Source: Rhodobacter sp. (GTDB taxonomy: Bacteria > Pseudomonadota > Alphaproteobacteria > Rhodobacterales > Rhodobacteraceae). Taken from it: a DNA stretch of 64,000 nt. Of the stretch, positions 43,444 through 51,960 are shown in pieces. Numbering within the stretch: position 1 is the first letter of the stretch; the number at the start of each line of letters is the position of its first letter. The DNA lies in the NCBI GenBank assembly GCA_020250125.1, contig JADCEL010000054.1, forward strand, positions 1 to 64,000, in the 5' to 3' direction. The notes under the pieces are model-generated. The model made no database searches, was not told where the DNA came from, and saw only the letters and a program-made list of their open reading frames with translations. Position numbers and translations under genes: made by a program.

Positions 43444-43458
43444 ATAACCGATTCTTAA
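43444..43458. promoter_or_regulatory. CtrA-like site in the fliL/fliF divergent promoter
   Basis: ATAA-CCGATTC-TTAA fits the CtrA full-site spacing TTAA-N7-TTAA with one mismatch. CTTAAG also occurs in the fliI/flgB promoter (29179-29184), and a TTAA element lies upstream of motA (41965-41968). CtrA controls the fla2 flagellar genes of Rhodobacter sphaeroides. The assignment here is inferred from motif and position. Confidence 0.45.
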
Positions 43459-43515
43459 GTCCGATCCGCCAAAGGTGGGCCGCACCGGGCAGAAGCCCCC
43501 TGGTTGGAGAATCCT

Positions 43516-45114
43516 GTGCAGAACCTCGTGTCGGTCTGGTCCACGCTTGATCTTCGCCGCCGTGTCGTGATCGTTCTGGCCACTGTGGCCATGTTCGCGG
43601 CAGTGATCGGCGTATCCCGCATGGCGACGGCACCGCAGATGTCCTTGCTGTATTCGGGCCTTGATCCCGCTGCGGCGGGCGAGGTTGTGGCGGCCCTGGA
43701 ACAGCGCGGCGCCCCCTATGAGGTGCGCGGCGGCGCGATCTATGTCGACGGCGGGTTGCGCGATGAGCTGCGCCTGACCCTGGCTTCGGAAGGCCTGCCT
43801 GCGGCAGGGGCCGCAGGGTACGAGCTGCTTGATTCGCTGTCCGGCTTCGGCACCACATCGCAGATGTTCGATGCCGCCTACTGGCGCGCCAAGGAAGGCG
43901 AACTGGCCCGCACGATCCTGGCCCTGCCACAGATCAAGGCGGCGCGCGTACATATCTCGCGCAGTGACGCGCAGCCCTTCCGCCAGCCTGAACGCCAGAC
44001 GGCCAGCGTCACCGTCACGACCGCGGCGGGCACCCTTCCGGTGGCGCAGGCCAAGGCGCTGAAACACCTTGTTGCGTCCGCCGTGGCCGGAATGTCCCCC
44101 GACGACGTCTCGGTCATCGACAGTGCCGGGGGGCTGATCGATGACGCGTCCGGCGACGATCCTGCCATCGCCGGTCACGACCGCGCGGCAGAGATGAAGC
44201 GGAATGTCGAACGCCTGCTGGAAGCCCGCGTCGGGCCGGGCAATGCGGTTGTCGAAGTGGCCGTCGATGTTGTGACCGAGCGCGAATCGATCACCGAACG
44301 GCGGATCGATCCGGAAGGCCGCGTTGCCATCTCGACCGACACCGAAGAGAAATCGGAAAACTCCACAACGCCGGGCGGTGATGTGACGGTTGCCTCCAAC
44401 CTTCCCGAAGGCGATGTCGGCAACGGCGCAAACGGCCAGAGCAGCGCCGCTGAAACGCGCGAGCGGGTGAACTTCGAGGTTTCGGAAACCCAGAGAGAGG
44501 TTCTGCGCAGCCCCGGGGCCCTGCGCAAGCTGAGCGTGGCCGTGCTTGTCAACACCCTGACCGTTACGGCCGATGACGGCACCACAACCTCGGAACCGCG
44601 CCCGCAGGAAGAACTTGATGTCTTGCGCGATCTTGTTGCCTCGGCCGTCGGCCTTGACGAGGCGCGGGGCGATACGCTGACGCTGCGGTCGCTTGCCTTC
44701 GAGCCGCTGCCCCAGGACGGCACACTTGTTGAAGCGGGCATGCTGGACGGACTTGACCTGATGTCACTGATCCGGCTTGCGGTGCTTGCGCTGGTCGCGC
44801 TGGTGATCGGATTGTTCGTTCTGCGCCCGATGCTGACGGCCAAACGCGGCGCGGCAGACCTTCCGCCGGCGGCCCCGCCGCTGTCGCTGCCGGATATGAA
44901 CGGGCTGGAACCCCTGCCGGATCTGCCGCGCTTCCTCGATGGGGAAATCGACATGGGCGGCGATCTGCCGTCGATGCAGGTGATCTCGCACGCAGAGTCC
45001 GACGCCCTGCAGGCGGACCCGGTGGCGCGGCTGCGCCAGCTGATCGAAGCCCGGCAGGCCGAATCCGTTGAAATCCTGCGCGGCTGGATGGACGAGCGCG
45101 AGGAAAAGGTCTGA
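43516..45114 (+). CDS. fliF: Flagellar MS-ring protein FliF
   Basis: The 532-residue protein has an N-terminal membrane helix (RRRVVIVLATVAMFAAVIGVSRM) and the ring-building domains (MSLLYSGLDPAAAGEVVAALEQRGAPYEVRGGAIYVD, GEGELARTILALPQIKAARVHIS-type region). A C-terminal membrane helix near residue 420 precedes a cytoplasmic tail that would bind FliG. The GTG at 43516 is preferred because GGAGA lies five bases upstream; the TTG at 43504 is the ORF-track choice. It leads fliF-fliH-fliN-fliP. Confidence 0.93.
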   Translation: MQNLVSVWSTLDLRRRVVIVLATVAMFAAVIGVSRMATAPQMSLLYSGLDPAAAGEVVAALEQRGAPYEVRGGAIYVDGGLRDELRLTLASEGLPAAGAAGYELLDSLSGFGTTSQMFDAAYWRAKEGELARTILALPQIKAARVHISRSDAQPFRQPERQTASVTVTTAAGTLPVAQAKALKHLVASAVAGMSPDDVSVIDSAGGLIDDASGDDPAIAGHDRAAEMKRNVERLLEARVGPGNAVVEVAVDVVTERESITERRIDPEGRVAISTDTEEKSENSTTPGGDVTVASNLPEGDVGNGANGQSSAAETRERVNFEVSETQREVLRSPGALRKLSVAVLVNTLTVTADDGTTTSEPRPQEELDVLRDLVASAVGLDEARGDTLTLRSLAFEPLPQDGTLVEAGMLDGLDLMSLIRLAVLALVALVIGLFVLRPMLTAKRGAADLPPAAPPLSLPDMNGLEPLPDLPRFLDGEIDMGGDLPSMQVISHAESDALQADPVARLRQLIEARQAESVEILRGWMDEREEKV

Positions 45115-45707
45115 TGCCGCCGCTGAAGCTGGAAGTGTTCACGCTTGACCATCCCGGCGGGGCCACCGAATCGGCCGAGGCCGCCGCCCGGGAAGAGATG
45201 CGTCTTGCCGCCTATGATCAGGGCTATGGTGCCGGCTGGGATGATTCCACGGCCGCACAGGATGACGAGCAGCGCCGTCTGCAGGCAGAACTGGCCCGCA
45301 ACCTTCAGGCGCTGTCCTTTACCTATCACGAGGCGCGCGGCCATCTGATCCGCGCCATTGCCCCCCTGCTGGAAGAGATATGCACCCGCCTTCTGCCGGA
45401 CCTTGCCCGCGAGGCCATAGCACCGGTGGTTCTTGACGCCCTGATGCCGCTGACCGAAGAACTGGCCGACGCGCCCGTCTGCATTGTCATCAACCCTGCG
45501 GCGCGCCAGGCCGCCGAAATGCTGCTGGGCAAGGCCACCGGTCTGCCGGTGACGCTGCTGGACGAACCGACGCTTGGCGAAGGTCAGGCCTATCTCCGGC
45601 TGGGTGAAACCGAAACGCGCGTGGACCTTGACCGGGCCATTGCACAGATCGTCGCCGCCGTGCGCGGTTTCTTCGACCTCACTGAAAAGGACCGCAAATA
45701 TGGATGA
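45114..45707 (+). CDS. fliH: FliH-like flagellar export regulator
   Basis: The 197-residue protein has a variable N-terminus with AYDQGYGAGWDD, a central helical region (QRRLQAELARNLQALSFTYHEARGHL) and a C-terminal domain (LPDLAREAIAPVVLDALMPL ... TETRVDLDRAIAQIVAAVRGF) like FliH/HrpE. FliH binds FliI and anchors it to the C ring. Sequence identity in this family is low, and the call relies on architecture and position between fliF and fliN. It overlaps both neighbours. Confidence 0.75.
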   Translation: MPPLKLEVFTLDHPGGATESAEAAAREEMRLAAYDQGYGAGWDDSTAAQDDEQRRLQAELARNLQALSFTYHEARGHLIRAIAPLLEEICTRLLPDLAREAIAPVVLDALMPLTEELADAPVCIVINPAARQAAEMLLGKATGLPVTLLDEPTLGEGQAYLRLGETETRVDLDRAIAQIVAAVRGFFDLTEKDRKYG

Positions 45708-45969
45708 CCCCATCGAACCCACCCCTTTCGCGCAGGTCCCCATCGAGATCATGATCTCGGTCGGCAAGGCGCGACCGCAGATCCGCGATCTGCTGCGCCT
45801 GCAACGGGACGCCGTTCTGGCGCTGGACCGCCGTGTCGATGATCCGGTCGAGCTTTACGTCGGCGACCGTCTGATTGCCCGTGGCGAACTGCAGGAACTG
45901 GACGGCGACCAGGCCGGCCAGCTTGCCGTCCGCCTGACCGAAGTGGCCAACCTGCGCGGCGGGCTTTGA
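45700..45969 (+). CDS. fliN: Flagellar switch protein FliN
   Basis: The 89-residue protein is a single SpoA/SPOA domain (VPIEIMISVGKARPQIRDLLRLQRDAVLALDRRVDDPVELYVGDRLIARGEL), the minimal FliN. It forms the lower C ring. It overlaps the fliH-like gene by eight bases, and its stop codon shares a base with the fliP ATG. Confidence 0.93.
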   Translation: MDDPIEPTPFAQVPIEIMISVGKARPQIRDLLRLQRDAVLALDRRVDDPVELYVGDRLIARGELQELDGDQAGQLAVRLTEVANLRGGL

Positions 45970-46688
45970 TGCGCGCAATTGCGCTTGCCCTGCTGGTGGC
46001 CGTGCTTGCCGGCCCGGTGGCGGCACAGGATATTGCGGTGAATTTCGGTGGCGATGCCAATCTGGCGACGCGCAGCATTCAGCTGATCGCACTGATCACC
46101 CTGCTCAGCCTGGTTCCGGGGCTGGCGGTCATGGTCACCTGTTTTCCCTTCATCGTCACCGTGCTGTCCATTCTGCGTCAGGCGATCGGGTTGCAGCAGG
46201 CCCCCCCGAACATGCTGATCGTCACTCTGGCCCTGTTTCTGACCTGGTATGTCATGGACCCGGTGTTTACCGAGGCCTGGGTCAACGGGCTGGAACCGTT
46301 CACAACCGGCCAGAGCGATCTGGAGGCGGCCCTGCCTGCCACCGTCGCCCCGTTCCGGGTCTTCATGGCGGCCCGGCTGGACCCCGAAACCTTCGCCGCG
46401 CTGCAGGCGCTGCGTCCGGGTCCGGCACCCGGCGCGATGGTGGATGCGCCGCTGTCGGTTCTGGTGCCGTCCTTTCTGCTCAGCGAGATACAGCGGGCGT
46501 TCGAGATCGGCTTCCTGATTTTCCTGCCCTTTCTCATCATCGATCTGGTCGTCGCTGCCGTGCTGATGTCGATGGGCATGATGATGGTGCCGCCGGCCAT
46601 CGTCTCGATGCCGTTCAAGCTTGCCTTCTTCGTTGTGGCAGATGGCTGGAGCCTGATCTCCGGGGCACTTGTCAGAAGCTATCTCTGA
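45969..46688 (+). CDS. fliP: Flagellar export gate protein FliP
   Basis: The 239-residue protein has a cleavable signal (LALLVAVLAGPVAAQ) and the FliP signatures FPFIVTVLSILRQAIGLQQAPPN and LVPSFLLSEIQRAFEIGFLIFLPFLIIDLVVAAVLMSMGMMM. The ATG at 45969 is in a TGATG overlap with fliN. It is the last flagellar gene of the window; a repeat array and sugar genes follow. Confidence 0.95.
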   Translation: MRAIALALLVAVLAGPVAAQDIAVNFGGDANLATRSIQLIALITLLSLVPGLAVMVTCFPFIVTVLSILRQAIGLQQAPPNMLIVTLALFLTWYVMDPVFTEAWVNGLEPFTTGQSDLEAALPATVAPFRVFMAARLDPETFAALQALRPGPAPGAMVDAPLSVLVPSFLLSEIQRAFEIGFLIFLPFLIIDLVVAAVLMSMGMMMVPPAIVSMPFKLAFFVVADGWSLISGALVRSYL

Positions 46689-46781
46689 CAAGGTTCCGGA
46701 AAGGCGCCAGCCGCATGGACCGCCGGCCGGAAAACAGGAAACGCTTCCGCCTGCGCACCTTGCGCGCGCCCGCCGCGGTCT

Positions 46782-47450
46782 GGCCGGGGCGATCGCCCCG
46801 GCCCTGCGCGGCGCGTGCAGCACGCCCGCCGGGGGCCTAAACCCCAGGCCAAGCGCCGACCCCGCCCCCGGCGGGCGCTGCGCCCGCGCTGACGAAAGCA
46901 CCTTCACCGCTTCAATGGCAGGGGCCATCGCCCCTGCCACAGCGCCACGCCGGGATCAGGACCAGCCGGGGGCCAAAGCCCCCGGCCAGCGCCCGACCCG
47001 CCCCCGGCGGGCGCTTCCCGCCCGCCGGGTCGGGCGCTGGCCTTTCGTGGTGCCTGGACCCACCGGTCTGCAGGGCACCGTCGCGCACATGCGGGGGAAA
47101 CGCGGGTCGCGTTTCCTTTTCCCGCCCGGAGGGGCGTTCTCCGGGACCCGGTCTCTCTGGCAGGGGCCATCGCCCCTGCCACAGCGCCACGCTGCCCCTT
47201 GCCCGCCGGGGACCAAAGCCCCCGGCCAGCGCCCGGCCAGCCCTTGGCGGGCGCTGGCCTGCGTTGCGCTTGGGGGAACGGTCCTCATGCGACCGTGGTC
47301 TGTCACCGGGCGGGGAAACGCGGTGCGTTTCCTGATCCGCCCGCAACGGCAAGCCGCTTTTCCGGCAGATCAGGAAATTCTTCCCGTCCGGAAAGCGGCG
47401 GGGAGGCTTTCTCAACACCCTGCCGGGGTCTTGACGCCGTGCTGCCCCGG
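46782..47450 (+). repeat. Hairpin-rich tandem repeat array, locus 2 (three units)
   Basis: A degenerate unit (from 46782, with a perfect 22-base palindrome starting GGCCGGGGCGATC) precedes two units starting at 46917 and 47159, which are 242 bases apart. Unit 46917 shows stems GGCAGGGGC/GCCCCTGCC, GCCGGGGGC/GCCCCCGGC, CAGCGCCCGACCC/GGGTCGGGCGCTG, GGAAACGC/GCGTTTCC and CCCGGAG/CTCCGGG. The array matches locus 1 in order and orientation. The gap from fliP (46688) to the ABC ATPase gene (47474) contains no gene. Confidence 0.8.
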
Positions 47451-47473
47451 CGGCGGTGCAGGATGGCAAAGGA

Positions 47474-48532
47474 TCAGCGCAGGCGCAGGCCGCTGTCGGA
47501 AAAGAACAAGGCGTCCTTCGGATCAAACCGGATTCCGGTCATGCCGCCCATCTTCACATCGGGGTTGCTGTGCGATTCCACCACCAGCTTTTCGCCGGTC
47601 GGCGCCGTCAGATGGATATAGGACACCCCGCCCAGCGCCTCGGTCATTTCCACCCGGTGTGTCTTGCCGGTTGCGTCCAGTGCAAGATGCTGCGGGCGCA
47701 GGCCAAGCGAGACCTTGGCCCCGCTGCCGGGCAAGGCGACAGTGACGGGCACAGAACCCGACGCAAGCCCGGGTGCGCTGACCGCCCCCTTTTCAGTCAC
47801 CGCCGCCACGAAATTCATCGACGGCGAGCCGATGAACCCGGCGACGAACCTGTTGTCGGGGTCATGGTACAGTTCCAGCGGGCGGCCCACCTGCTCTACC
47901 CGGCCCGCGCGCAGCACCACGATCTTGTCGGCCAGCGTCATCGCCTCGACCTGATCATGGGTGACATAGATCATCGTGGCCCCGATTTCGCGGTGCAGGC
48001 GCGCAATCTCGACGCGCATTTCCACGCGCAACTCGGCGTCCAGGTTGGACAGGGGTTCATCGAACAGGAACACCTCCGGCCCGCGCACGATGGCACGCCC
48101 GATCGCCACGCGCTGGCGCTGGCCCCCGGACAGCGCCTTGGGCTTGCGCGTCAGGTAATCGTCCAGCTTCAGGATGCGGCTGGCCTCCCTGACTTTGCGG
48201 GCGATCTGATCCTTCGGATGGCCGGTCATCTTCAGGCCGAATCCCATGTTTTCGGCGACCGTCATGTGCGGATAAAGCGCGTAGGTCTGAAACACCATCG
48301 CAACGCCGCGTTCCGACGGATCAGCACGGGTCACGTCGCGCGTGCCGATGCGGATCGTGCCTTCGCTGGTTTCTTCCAGCCCGGCGACCATCCGCAGCAG
48401 GGTCGATTTTCCGCAGCCGGACGGGCCGACGAAAACGCAGAACTCGCCGTCCCCGACCGTCAGATCAACGCCATGGATCACCTGCGCATCGCCGAAGCGC
48501 TTGATCACGCGCTGCAAAGTCACTTCCGACAT
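47474..48532 (-). CDS. Sugar ABC transporter ATP-binding protein (UgpC/MsmX type)
   Basis: The 352-residue CUT1-family ATPase has Walker [12 protein letters not shown], the Q-loop [17 protein letters not shown], signature [14 protein letters not shown], Walker [13 protein letters not shown] and H-loop [12 protein letters not shown]-terminal TOBE/OB regulatory domain ([13 protein letters not shown]) follows. It most likely energises the permeases at 50842 and 51961. It is encoded on the opposite strand downstream of the iclR gene. The ATG at 48532 ([14 protein letters not shown]) is the family start. Confidence 0.93.
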   Translation of the reverse strand: MSEVTLQRVIKRFGDAQVIHGVDLTVGDGEFCVFVGPSGCGKSTLLRMVAGLEETSEGTIRIGTRDVTRADPSERGVAMVFQTYALYPHMTVAENMGFGLKMTGHPKDQIARKVREASRILKLDDYLTRKPKALSGGQRQRVAIGRAIVRGPEVFLFDEPLSNLDAELRVEMRVEIARLHREIGATMIYVTHDQVEAMTLADKIVVLRAGRVEQVGRPLELYHDPDNRFVAGFIGSPSMNFVAAVTEKGAVSAPGLASGSVPVTVALPGSGAKVSLGLRPQHLALDATGKTHRVEMTEALGGVSYIHLTAPTGEKLVVESHSNPDVKMGGMTGIRFDPKDALFFSDSGLRLR

Positions 48533-48554
48533 GATCCCCCCTTGCCGGCCCGGT

Positions 48555-49349
48555 TCAGGCCCTGTTCTGTTCCGGAAAGCACCAGCTTTCCGCTTCGGCG
48601 GCAATCAGCGCCGCCGTTTCGCCGATTCTGGGCGCAAGTGCCGCCAGCGCGTCAAGCGTGCTGCGCGCCGTGGTTGACGTGACCGACAGTGCGCCCATCA
48701 CCCGGCCGCCACGGGTCAGGATCGGCAAGGCGATGCAGATGATTCCCGGCTCGTGTTCTTCGCTGTCAAAGGCGAAGCCCCGGTCGCGAATCGCCTGCAG
48801 ATCGGCCAGCAGCCTGGCCGGCGTGTCAAGCGTGCGGTCGGTAAAGCGGTGGAACGACTGGCGGTCCAGGGCGCGCGTCAGCTCGTCTTGCGACAGAAAG
48901 GCCAGCATCGCCTTGCCGACGCCGGTGCAATAGGCCGGGCCAACCTTGCCGGCCTGGCTGAACATTTCGACCGGCCTGCGGGCGTTGCGCTTGTCCACAT
49001 ACAGCACCTGGCCAAGGTCAAGCTGGGCCAGGTGTATGGTCTCGCCCACGTCGGCGGAAAGCCTGTCAATAAAGGGCCTTGCCAGCGGCGCGATGGAACT
49101 TTGCGCCCAGGCGGCATGGGCCAGCCGCACCAGCCGCACACCCAGGCCATAGGTCTGCCGGTCCGCATCATAGACCAGCATGCCCTGATGCGTCAGGGTC
49201 TGCAGAAAGCGATAAAGCGTGGCCTTGGGATAGGCACCGTCCGACAGAAGATCGGAAAAGCGCACCGGGCGGCCCGCCTGGGCCACCCTGTCCAGCACGT
49301 CAAGCGCCTTGCCCACTGTCCCGTCGCCGCCACCGTCCACGCCCGTCAT
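48555..49349 (-). CDS. IclR-family transcriptional regulator
   Basis: The 264-residue protein has an N-terminal winged HTH ([45 protein letters not shown]) and the C-terminal IclR effector domain ([17 protein letters not shown] ... [20 protein letters not shown]). It is divergent from the sugar-binding protein gene and adjacent to the ATPase gene, so it probably controls both in response to a galactose-derived sugar or acid. The start at 49349 ([16 protein letters not shown]) is chosen over the longer ORF. Confidence 0.9.
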   Translation of the reverse strand: MTGVDGGGDGTVGKALDVLDRVAQAGRPVRFSDLLSDGAYPKATLYRFLQTLTHQGMLVYDADRQTYGLGVRLVRLAHAAWAQSSIAPLARPFIDRLSADVGETIHLAQLDLGQVLYVDKRNARRPVEMFSQAGKVGPAYCTGVGKAMLAFLSQDELTRALDRQSFHRFTDRTLDTPARLLADLQAIRDRGFAFDSEEHEPGIICIALPILTRGGRVMGALSVTSTTARSTLDALAALAPRIGETAALIAAEAESWCFPEQNRA

Positions 49350-49415
49350 CCCGTTCTGCCGTCCCTGTTGACAGCTTAGACGACACGCCGCATAGTTTTC
49401 AATATTCAAGACTGA

Positions 49416-49432
49416 GTTTCAAATAATGGAAC
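49416..49432. promoter_or_regulatory. Candidate IclR operator
   Basis: GTTTCA-AATAA-TGGAAC is an imperfect dyad (five of six positions match) in a clearly AT-rich stretch between iclR and the binding-protein gene. It lies 17 bases before the latter's start. IclR-family sites are often palindromes of this kind. Confidence 0.45.
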
Positions 49433-49448
49433 CAAAAGGGAGGAAACC

Positions 49449-50696
49449 ATGGTCCATTCAAAGACAGGCGCGCTTGCCGTCGTGGCGGCGCTGCTCATGT
49501 CCACCACTGCAATGGCACAAGACCAGCGCGTGCTGAAGTACAACGCCGATTATGACCCGATCCCGCTTGCCGCGATGGAGGCCCTGATCGCCGATTTCGA
49601 GGCGGCGAACCCCGATGTCGACGTGCAGCTGAACAACTTTGACCACGAAGGCTACAAGACCGCGATCCGCAACTTCCTGACCGCGGATTCGCCTGACCTT
49701 GCAAACTGGTACGCGGGCAACCGGATGGCGCCCTTCGTCAAGGCGGGCCAGTTCATGGATGTGTCCGACGTGTGGGAGGCGAACGGCCTGGGCGAAAGCC
49801 TTGCTTCGGCCAAAGCTTCGATGACCATTGATGGCAAGCAGTGGGGTGTTCCCTATACCTATTACCAGTGGGGCATCTACTATAACCGCGACGCCTACAA
49901 GGCGGCCGGTGTCGATCTGCCGGGACCGGACGGCATCACCTGGGATCAGTTCATCCAGAACTGTGAAAAGTTCAAGGCGGCCGGAATTGACTGCATGACC
50001 ACGGGCAGCAAGGCGCTTTGGCCTGTGGCCGGCATCTTCGATTATCTGTCGCTGCGCACCAACGGCTACGAATGGCACATGGACCTGACTGCGGGCAAGG
50101 TGGAATGGACCGACCCCAAGGTCAGGGATGTATTCGCCCAGTTCGCCCGGCTTCAGCCCTATGTCACCGCGAACCATGCCGCCATCGACTGGCAGGATGC
50201 GGCGGCGCTGATGGTGCAGGGCAAGGCCGCAAACTATGTGATGGGCAACTTTGCCGTCGGCGTCTTCAGGGAAGGCGGCATGACGAACGACACGCTGGGC
50301 TTCATGGTGTTCCCCGAAATCACGCCCGGCATCCCGCGCGCCGAAGATGCGCCGACGGATACCATCCACATTCCCACCGGTGCGCAGAACGTCGCGGACG
50401 CGAAGAAATTCCTGGCCTTCGTCGCCTCGCCCGATGCGCAGACCAAGTGGAACGCGGCTGTCGGCCAACTGCCCACCAACAAGAACTCGACCGTCCCGCA
50501 GGACGATCCGTTCCTGGTTGCCGGGTTCGAGATGCTGTCAACGGCCCATGCCCTGGCGCAGTTCTTCGACCGGGATGCCCCGGCGGAAATGGCCAAGGCC
50601 GGGATGGAAGGGTTCCAGCAGTTCCTGGTGCAGCCCGACCAGCTTGACAACATCCTGGCCCGGCTGGAGCAGGTGCGTCAGCAGGTCTACAAGTGA
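49449..50696 (+). CDS. Sugar ABC transporter substrate-binding protein
   Basis: The 415-residue family 1 extracellular binding protein has a signal peptide (VVAALLMSTTAMAQ) and a typical maltose/multiple-sugar fold (LIADFEAANPDVDVQLNNFDHEGYKTAIRNFL, QWGVPYTYYQWGIYYNRDAYKAAG, NYVMGNFAVGVF). GGGAGG precedes the ATG. The glycosidases in the same operon suggest a galactoside as ligand. A strong hairpin follows its stop. Confidence 0.93.
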   Translation: MVHSKTGALAVVAALLMSTTAMAQDQRVLKYNADYDPIPLAAMEALIADFEAANPDVDVQLNNFDHEGYKTAIRNFLTADSPDLANWYAGNRMAPFVKAGQFMDVSDVWEANGLGESLASAKASMTIDGKQWGVPYTYYQWGIYYNRDAYKAAGVDLPGPDGITWDQFIQNCEKFKAAGIDCMTTGSKALWPVAGIFDYLSLRTNGYEWHMDLTAGKVEWTDPKVRDVFAQFARLQPYVTANHAAIDWQDAAALMVQGKAANYVMGNFAVGVFREGGMTNDTLGFMVFPEITPGIPRAEDAPTDTIHIPTGAQNVADAKKFLAFVASPDAQTKWNAAVGQLPTNKNSTVPQDDPFLVAGFEMLSTAHALAQFFDRDAPAEMAKAGMEGFQQFLVQPDQLDNILARLEQVRQQVYK

Positions 50697-50700
50697 CCCC

Positions 50701-50736
50701 CGGTCAGGAGAGGCGGCACCCCGCCTCTCCTGACCG
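50701..50736 (+). promoter_or_regulatory. 16-bp stem-loop after the binding-protein gene
   Basis: CGGTCAGGAGAGGCGG and CCGCCTCTCCTGACCG form a perfect 16-bp stem with loop CACC, five bases after the stop and 105 bases before the permease. There is no T-tract. Such hairpins protect the binding-protein mRNA or partly terminate, giving more binding protein than permease. Confidence 0.75.
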
Positions 50737-50841
50737 CATTGCCCGGTTGGCCAAAGGGCGCTGACACTGCGGCATGCCCCCTGGAGAACCCCGAAGATTT
50801 CCGCGTGACACAGGGCAACCGGAAGAAGGAAAGTGACCTCG

Positions 50842-51957
50842 ATGCCCCACTTTCTAGGCAGGCCCCTTGCGCGCGTGCTGTTTCCCCTGGTGCTGGCTGC
50901 GCTTGTGGTCTGGATTGCCCGGTGGGTCCTGACCGCTGACCTTGCCCGGTCCGTGACCACAGGCGCAGTGGCGGGCGGATTTCTTTTCTGCGGGTGGGCG
51001 GTGCTTTCAGCGGCCTGGCGCAGGGTGTCAAACCAGCCCGGCCATCCCCTGTACCCGGCGGTCTGTGCCATCAGGGCATACTGGAAAGCAAACCAGCGGC
51101 GGCTGGCCCCCTGGCTTTTCCTTGCGCCCGGGTGTCTGATGTTTGCGGTCTATGTGATCATCCCGATCTTCCAAAGCATCTGGATCAGTTTTTATGACTG
51201 GGACGGTCTGGGCGAGGCGCAATGGATCGGCACCGCCAACTATGCGGAAATGGCCACCGACCCCAATATGGTCACATCCTTTCGCAACAATATCCTGTGG
51301 CTTGTGCTTTACATGCTGGCCCTGCCTGCGGGGCTGTTGATCGCCATTTTCCTGAACCAGACGATCCGGGGCATCCGGCTTTACAAATCACTGTTCTTTT
51401 TTCCCTTCGTCATCAGCCAGGTCGTGGTCGGCCTGATCTTTTCGTGGTTCTACGCCCCCGGCTTTGGCCTGCTTTACAAGGTGATCGAAGGCATCACGGG
51501 GCAAGGCATCGCGATTCTTGCGGACCCCGATCTTGTCACCTTCGGCATTATTGCGGCGGGTCTGTGGCCGCAGATCGCCTATGTCATGATCCTGTATCTG
51601 ACCGGTTTGAACAACGTCGCCCCCGACCAGGTCGAGGCGGCGCGTCTGGACGGCGCAAAGGGCTGGCGGATGCTGTGGTACGTGATTCTGCCGCAGCTGC
51701 GCCCCGCCACCTTCATCGCGGTGGTCGTGACCGTCATCGGCGCGCTGCGCAGTTTCGATCTTGTGTCGATCATGACCTCGGGCGGGCCCTTTGGCTCGTC
51801 CCGGGTGCTGTCCTATTACATGTATGAACAGGCGCTGTCCGAATACGGATACCGCATGGGCTATGGCGCGGCCATCGCCGTGGTGCTGTTCGCCATCATG
51901 ATGATCTTCATTTCGGGCTTCATCTGGAAGATGTGGCGCGACGAGACGGAGCGATAG
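50842..51957 (+). CDS. Sugar ABC transporter permease 1 with N-terminal extension
   Basis: The 371-residue CUT1 permease has the conserved EAA loop (PDQVEAARLDGAKGWRMLWYVILPQLRP) and a membrane core from about residue 85 (PWLFLAPGCLMFAVYVIIPIFQSIWISFYDWDG). The first 80 residues form an extra domain with two hydrophobic helices (VLFPLVLAALVVWIARWVL, TTGAVAGGFLFCGWAVLSAAW) absent from standard family members of about 290 residues. The ATG at 50842 is chosen over the GTG at 50833, which is too close to the AAGGA site. Confidence 0.9.
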   Translation: MPHFLGRPLARVLFPLVLAALVVWIARWVLTADLARSVTTGAVAGGFLFCGWAVLSAAWRRVSNQPGHPLYPAVCAIRAYWKANQRRLAPWLFLAPGCLMFAVYVIIPIFQSIWISFYDWDGLGEAQWIGTANYAEMATDPNMVTSFRNNILWLVLYMLALPAGLLIAIFLNQTIRGIRLYKSLFFFPFVISQVVVGLIFSWFYAPGFGLLYKVIEGITGQGIAILADPDLVTFGIIAAGLWPQIAYVMILYLTGLNNVAPDQVEAARLDGAKGWRMLWYVILPQLRPATFIAVVVTVIGALRSFDLVSIMTSGGPFGSSRVLSYYMYEQALSEYGYRMGYGAAIAVVLFAIMMIFISGFIWKMWRDETER

Positions 51958-51960
51958 GTC

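Noticed and set aside
44175-45767. 530-codon minus-strand ORF over fliF and the fliH-like gene
   Set aside because: It is an antisense shadow with low-complexity serine/arginine composition.
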